This document shows, in pieces, positions 58,067 to 64,000 of a DNA stretch of 64,000 nt. The translations under genes were made by a program, and so were the position numbers. Below the pieces are notes generated by a model that was not told the origin of the DNA, did not search any database, and worked only from the letters and a program-made list of their open reading frames with translations. The stretch comes from Gloeophyllum trabeum ATCC 11539 (taxonomy: Eukaryota > Basidiomycota > Agaricomycetes > Gloeophyllales > Gloeophyllaceae), in assembly GCF_000344685.1 (NCBI RefSeq), contig NW_006920418.1:1047714-1111713 (forward strand), written 5' to 3'. Position 1 is the stretch's first letter; each line of letters starts with the position of its first letter.

Positions 58067-59550
58067 ATGTCTTTCTTCAGCTCGGCGGTGTCCTCGACGG
58101 CGCCTGCCGCCGCGCCCGACAAAGACATCGAAGTTGCGGAGCCCCCGTCCGATTCGATATCCTCGCTGTCGTTCTCGCCACAGGCGGACTACCTGGCTGT
58201 GGGGAGCTGGGATAATAATGTGCGTGCTCTGCTGTATCTGTATTCTGGTAGGGCTGCCACTGAAAGTCGCGTTTGCGATTGTGCAGGTGCGCGTATACGA
58301 GGTGGGCGCGAATGGGCAGACGCAGGGGAAGGCGATGTACTCGCACCAGGGCCCCGTGTTGGGTGTGTGCTGGAATAAGGTGCGTGCCCCTCTCTTGCTC
58401 GTTGCTGCCCTGTCCTTATTGGCGCTCGCTGCCTGTGAAGGACGGGACGAAAATATTGTCCGGCGGCGCCGACAACGCCGCGCGGATGTTCGACGTGCAG
58501 ACGGGGCAGTCGACGCAGGTCGCGGCGCACGACGCGCCGGTGAAGGCGGTGCGCTGGATCGAGACGCCGCAGGCGGGGATCCTCGTGACGGGGAGTTGGG
58601 ATAAGACCGTGAAGGTACGCTACCCTTCTATACTCCGTATGCATGAGCACGGAGTGAACGTTGGCCACATGGATGTAGTACTGGGATCTGCGCTCGTCAC
58701 AGCCGATCGGGACGGTGACGCTGCCCGAGCGGTGCTACAGCCTTGACGTTGCATACCCCCTTATGGTGGTCGGGACGGCCGAGCGCCACCTTTGCATCTT
58801 CAACCTCAACAACCCGATGACGCCGCACAAGACTATGCAGTCGCCCCTGAAATGGCAGACGAGGGTGGTGTCGTGTTTCCCGACGAGCAACGGGTTCGCG
58901 GTGGGGAGTGTCGAGGGACGTGTAGCTATCCAGTACGTGCTCTCTGAAGTCAGTAAAGCAATGCGGGAGCTGACTGTTGGTTTGCTTTTGAAGATATGTG
59001 GACGATAAAGACGCAACGTACGCCTTCGCTCCACTTATATGGTCTGCGCTTCTCTGACCCCATCTGCTCAGGAATAACTTCTCGTTCAAGTGCCATCGTA
59101 GGGACGCAACTCCCAACTCGAAAGATCAATCCCTAGTGTTTGCAGTGAACGATATCACTTTCCACCCCGTGCACGGGACGTTTTCCACTTGCGGTAAGTA
59201 GCTCGAGGTACACCACCCCTATTATTCTGACGAGCATTATCTTAGGTTCCGATGGTACCATCAACTTCTGGGATAAGGATGCCCGTACACGACTGAAGAG
59301 TGAGACCTCACCCATAATCATATTGCTACTGTAGCTTACTCGTCACACTGTGACTTGTCCAGCCTTTGAGCCTTGCCCAGGCCCCGTCACCTCGACTGCC
59401 TTCAACCGCAACGGGAGCATATTCGCCTACTCCGTTTCCTACGACTGGTCAAAAGGCCACTCCGGCATGACGCCAGGACACCCGAACAAAATCATGCTGC
59501 ACGCGTGCAAAGAAGAGGAGGTGAAGAAGAGAGCCGTGAAGGGTCGGTGA
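58067..59550 (+). CDS. RAE1: RAE1/GLE2 mRNA export WD40 protein, copy A
   Basis: Start [13 protein letters not shown], followed by [163 protein letters not shown] and [15 protein letters not shown]. This is a complete RAE1 propeller of about 350 residues in roughly eight exons. RAE1 binds the GLEBS motif of Nup98/Nup116 and couples mRNP export to the nuclear pore; it also has spindle roles. Codon third positions are GC-rich. All frames close, and this is probably the main copy. Confidence 0.93.
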
Positions 59551-60069
59551 TAGTAGCTCGTAGATGTTTTATGCTGGGGAGTGTTCGATAGGAGTAGGAG
59601 TATATACAGTGTTGGAAGGTATATACGAAGTGTAGTGCGATCCGTTTGTTTCTCCTGTATAAATCCTTGTAATTCGTTGCTCCTGTCCACAAGGCAGACT
59701 ACCCGCCGGCACTCGCGCGAGCCAGTGATGTGATTGGCTGGCGGCATGGATGTGGTTCGCTCGTCCAGTTCTTCGCCTGCTCGACAGCTACTATAAATCA
59801 AAATTGCTCCATACATTGTCATTTCAATGGGAATCGTGACACTGGCGCCTCGATCTTTCCACTTTCAGTCGAGTGACACCGTGCGAGCAGATCTCCGCTC
59901 TCTCACAGATGCAACCAGGACTCGCCTAGTGTTTCGGACCCGGGCCTCTCTGCTGACTCGTCGTCACCGGTGATGCCTGCGGTTCATTGCAATATTCAGA
60001 ACGCTCGCTACGAGGAACTATCATACCCGTAGTCGTGGCATCCTTCCCGTGCTAAATCTCTCAGCAGAG
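59551..60069. other. Intergenic spacer between the two RAE1 genes
   Basis: 519 bases, no gene seen. The region does not visibly repeat the promoter of copy A. Confidence 0.45.
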
Positions 60070-61513
60070 ATGGCCTTCTACAATGCTTCGAATTTATCAT
60101 CCACGGCACAGAGAGATGTAGAGCTCGCGGATCCGCCCTCGGATTCGATCTCTTCGCTCTCGTTTTCTCCGACCGGAGATTATTTAGCCGTAGGGAGTTG
60201 GGATAACCAAGTATGTTGCTTCCTCACCTTTAACAGAAAGCTTGGTGACTGACAGATGAACAGGTACGCGTCTATGAAGTCGCAGCTAACCTGCAATCCC
60301 AGGGAAGAGCCGTGTACTCTCACCAGGGCCCTGTCTTGGACCTGTGCTGGAGCAAGGTATTTCCCTACTAGTGCCCGGGAGATCGATGCTGAAGCCACAA
60401 TTATCTGTAGGATGGCGCTCGGATACTTTCTGGAGGTGCCGATAACGCGGCCCGTGTATTCGACATACAGACGGGTCAATCCAGTCAAGTTGCGGCTCAC
60501 GACGCCCCTGTAAAGGCTGTCAGATGGGTCGAGACCCCGCAAGGCAGTATACTGATTACGGGCAGCTGGGATAAGACTATCAAGGTAACCTTGACATAGA
60601 GAAGCGGAGTGGACGTGATTACTGACCGCTTTGTCGCCAACGTAAAGTATTGGGATCTCCGGAGTCCACAACCTGTCGGCACTGTGACTCTTCCTGAACG
60701 ATGTTACAGTCTCGATGCAAGCTACCCCCTCATGGCAGTTGGGACAGCGGATCGCAGTGTGCAGATCTTCGACCTCAGAAATCCAATGAGCCCTCAGAAG
60801 TGTATTCCTTCTCCCTTGAAGTGGCAAACGCGAGTCGTATCCTGTTTTCATACCGGTGACGGGTTTGCGATCGGCAGCGTGGAAGGTCGCACTGCTATAC
60901 AGTGCGGACCATCTCTTTCCTACTCTATCGTGTATTGCTGATTGCCGTGTTACAAGGTTTGTCGATCCGAAAAACGCCGGGTATGTCGGTTGCGTCGTAT
61001 TCCTGGCTCGAGTAGACCTAATTATCCCACATAGGAACAATTACACGTTTAGGTGTCATCGGAAGGATGTGAAGCAGGTTTCGAGAACGGAGTCAATTAT
61101 CTACGCCGTGAATGATATAAGATTCCACCCGGTATATCAGGGGACATTCGCGACTTGCGGTATGTGCTTGAATTGTATTGTTTCGCCCCATGAGACTCAC
61201 TTAGTAACACATAGGATCCGATGGTACTGTCAACTTCTGGGAAAGAGATTCTCGTACTCGGCTGAAGAGTAAGAAGGTGCTGTCATAGCATACTGTCTCT
61301 ACTGACCCGATTTACCCAGCATTCGAGCCTTCTCCGGGCCCCGTAACGTCTCTGGGGTTCAATCGGACCGGGACCCTTTTTGCCTATGCTGTGTCATACG
61401 ATTGGTCTCAGGGCCACTCGCACATGAAGCCGGGATATCCGAACAAGATAATGCTGCATACCTGTAAGGACGAAGAAGTTCGAAGGAAACCCGCTTACCC
61501 CGGAAGACGCTAA
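60070..61513 (+). CDS. RAE1/GLE2-like WD40 protein, tandem copy B
   Basis: The same exon layout and protein order as the gene 0.5 kb upstream: [167 protein letters not shown] and AVSYDWSQGHSHM. No stop or frameshift was found, so it is probably expressed. It differs from copy A at many residues. Its codon third positions are less GC-rich, and the N- and C-termini differ most. This points to an old duplication with relaxed or shifted use, not a fresh copy. A long minus-strand frame over it is a shadow. Confidence 0.9.
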
Positions 61514-61703
61514 ACCACCACTGTCGGCCATCCCCCTCGAAGTTTGATCGTACACAAAGCCCACATTCTTGTATCATTACTTACAACATCTTTGATATAA
61601 CTACCAGACGTTTGCGACCGCAACTCCCCCTGTTTTCTGGTAGCGATCCCTGCCCGTGCAATCGTTCGTACGCCAGCGCATTTCGCCCTTCCTGCGGATC
61701 GAA

Positions 61704-64000
61704 TCATGTGCAATCTGTCAGGTTCGAGGAGGGGCACTCCCGTAGTCCAACCAAGTACTCGACCGTTTGATAGGCTGCCCACGGTACAAACTCTGCGATG
61801 CATATGAAGCTGACTGCTACATATATCAGGGTGTATCGTTCACTTACGAGGTGTGTAATGCCCACTGAAATAGAATTCGACATCTGGCGTAAGAGCATAT
61901 CTCGTGAGTCCTGTTCTTGGAAACCATGGCTGTAATAGACACACATGTCAAACTCCGCTCGGTGTGCATGTTCCCATAGATACCCGAGACGCCAGTCCCT
62001 CCCATGACATCCTCGACGTTGAACGATTCGGGCTCAATAGGCGTCTGAAATCCTTGCTTACCACCCCATGTCATGTTTCTAGAGTATTGCGTGTGAATCC
62101 GAACCTTTGTCAATCAGTACGCACGCGAACGCACTGTATGGCAATCCTCGTCCCCCCTGGCAACACCTGGAAGTCCTGAAGCGCGGACAATGAGCCAGAT
62201 CATCTTGAACCTCCGATAACAGCCTACAAATAGTCCCTGGGCGATGACAGTCCTCGTGCTTCTTTCTATCACGGAAGGTAGGATACTGAGCGCCGATGGC
62301 GTGGAGGTGTCTTGCCCGCCTGTGTACAGTCCTTCAGTCGTGCAGCCGACCCAATTCTTGTGAGGCGCATGGATTGCATCTTGGACCTATTACCCACGGT
62401 AAGAGCTATACGATATGGGTCGTGGAAGACTGACATCCGTCCTGCAACAGGACAAGCTCAGTGTTACTATGGTGCACATAAGTGGGACGTATTTACCTAT
62501 TGAAGTATATGAAGTCATCTTGTTCGTATGCGCTTGGTCCAACAACGCTCCCTATGCTAGTGTAAACTTCAGCGCTAAGTTATCGTTCTATCACTGACAA
62601 GGTATAGGCCATGCGTTCGATACCCTGTATTTCGTGAATGCCGGGTTTATCCTGCCAACGAGCTGTAATCAGGCATCACACAACGGGATTGGTATAATGG
62701 CTCACAGTTGCATTGCTGATGTTACTGCGTCGCGGATTTTGCACTGCGAAGGAATTTTCACTGTCCCGCCAGGCAGCGGTAGAGGTCCTGCCGGCGGGTA
62801 AGTGGCGTAGGTATCCACATAGGTGGTATATCCGCAGGAATTTGAAGCTTGCTCGATATGGGACATGAACGTGCTGTTGAGCGGGAACAACGCTTGGTTC
62901 TCCTGGTGACGGGTGATTAGCTATGCCCGCCAAGACTGTCTCATATCTATACCTTGACGAACCCGAAGGCAGGGATATCATATTCCACGACGTCGTGCGA
63001 GATGCTTGGATCTGATAGCCAGATGCCTTGCAGGTTCAAGTCGAGAATGCCGGGGTTTTCATATATATAATTCGCAATATAAGGAATATCTGGGCTCAGT
63101 CAGCCTGTGCAAACGCGGGAGATTGATCTTCTGGTACGAGGACTCACAAAATCCCGCAAACTGGGAATAAATGAAACATGGTATGTTCACCAGAGCACCG
63201 TGAGATAGGATGTCTGCTCACGCTTTCCCCAGTCAGATAGAAGTTGCTGCCGCTTAACTCGGTGAAAACAGCTAGAAATTGCTGGAGAAATCCAACGAGT
63301 TCTCTGGCTAAGTCACTGTCGTCAGCAATATCAGGCGTCCCCTCGCTGAAGCCTGTCTATAGCTGAGAGTTATTTATCCGCCGTCACAGGATCTTATACC
63401 GCGGCTTACGCCGACTGGTTGGTCCACCCAAATTACGTTCGCCAAGTTTGTCCATGACCAAGGATTTCTGTGATAGGTAAAACGTTTGATTTGAGCCAAG
63501 GTGAATCCGGAGACAAGACTAGCACTCGCTGTGTGGGTTGTGCTTGACCCCAGGACCATGCTGAGGCAAGTGTGTGTGTATGTGATGGGAGGGAGCGTGG
63601 TGCCGGATGAATACGTACAAATAGGTCCATTTTCTTGTAATAGACCTTCCAGAGATGAGCAGCCCGGCCCGCCTGGTGCAGTGGATCAGTCTCCTTGCTG
63701 CGCACAATAGCGGGAGGTATATCTCCACCATTGGTCCAGAAGATGAAGTCTTGGCTTCGCGACTCATTTACGGCAGGCCAAAACCTGCGTGAGGGTGAGC
63801 GAAGTCCGTAGGAACTAATTATTCGTTGATCTCACCAAAAGAATAGCTTGCGAGTCTCATTGGCGTTAGAGGATATGGGCAGGAGTCCGGCCCACGAGTC
63901 TCCGGGATCAAAGGTTACTATAGGTGATTGAGCGTGAGGAGCGGGTATCAGCAGGGTTAATAATGACCATTTGGAAGTGAAGTCCCTGATACATAGAATT
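61704..64000 (-). CDS. Serine carboxypeptidase (peptidase S10), 5' end beyond window
   Basis: Many short exons on the minus strand; the gene runs off the right edge before its start. Read from the edge: SGTSLPNVTFDPGDSWAGLL, NGGPGCSSLEGLLQENGP, NPWSWTNLANVIWVDQPVG, GESFAGFYIPYIANYIYENP (catalytic Ser), IHAPHKNWVGC, PSALSILPSVIERSTRTVIA, DFQVLPGGTRIAI (catalytic Asp region), MTWGGKQGFQTPI, HTERSLTYVEFYFSGHYTPQ (catalytic His), WAAYQTVEYLVGL and the end CPSSNLTDCT. This is a secreted or vacuolar acid carboxypeptidase removing C-terminal residues. N-glycosylation sequons (NET, NST) fit secretion. The gene converges on RAE1 copy B with 190 bp between stops. Confidence 0.88.

Noticed and set aside
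60180..61040. 286-codon minus-strand frame over RAE1 copy B
   Set aside because: It is a shadow of the WD40 gene on the plus strand, whose exons and family motifs explain the region.

Overview
The window reads as a nuclear contig from a wood-decaying basidiomycete (Agaricomycetes, most like a white-rot polypore). The signs are: genes split by many introns of about 47-60 nt; fungal housekeeping genes (TSC13, THG1, UBP8, RAE1, ECM11-like); a forkhead factor; and a set of enzymes typical of lignocellulose decay, namely oxalate decarboxylase, laccase, pyranose 2-oxidase and an aldos-2-ulose (pyranosone) dehydratase. No rRNA, CRISPR array, virus or prokaryotic operon was seen.

Left part (0-13 kb): a KDZ-transposon-associated CxC5/CxC6 protein faces a GRF-like/RTC4-like gene. 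The enoyl reductase TSC13 follows. Next is a non-autonomous DNA transposon carrying telomere-like G-rich repeats and Pol III boxes, with a 424-nt assembly gap inside it and a 0.5 kb duplication on both sides of the gap. An unrecognised proline/serine-rich ORF closes this part.

Centre-left (13-30 kb), mostly minus strand: ABHD11-like hydrolase, SF1 helicase, ECM11-like meiotic protein and a forkhead factor. These are followed by THG1 and a conserved small acidic protein on plus, then the SAGA deubiquitinase UBP8 on minus.

Middle (30-54 kb), a gene-sparse oxidative-metabolism region: oxalate decarboxylase, a secreted Ser/Thr-rich wall protein, laccase, an aquaglyceroporin-like channel, and a head-to-head pair of pyranose 2-oxidase and pyranosone dehydratase. 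The last two are consecutive steps: sugar is oxidised at C2 with release of H2O2, and the resulting osone is dehydrated. Laccase and oxalate decarboxylase act on lignin phenolics and oxalate. The pyranose oxidase as read has a one-base frameshift in its FAD-binding motif. Long stretches of about 3 kb around these genes hold nothing recognisable.

Right part (54-64 kb): a DUF1295 membrane reductase and a PAF-acetylhydrolase-like lipase share a 154-bp divergent promoter. Two tandem RAE1/GLE2 WD40 genes follow, and a serine carboxypeptidase runs off the right edge.

Exon structures were worked out by hand from splice consensus plus recalled family sequence. Where I give exon totals the reading frames close. 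Other junctions are approximate.
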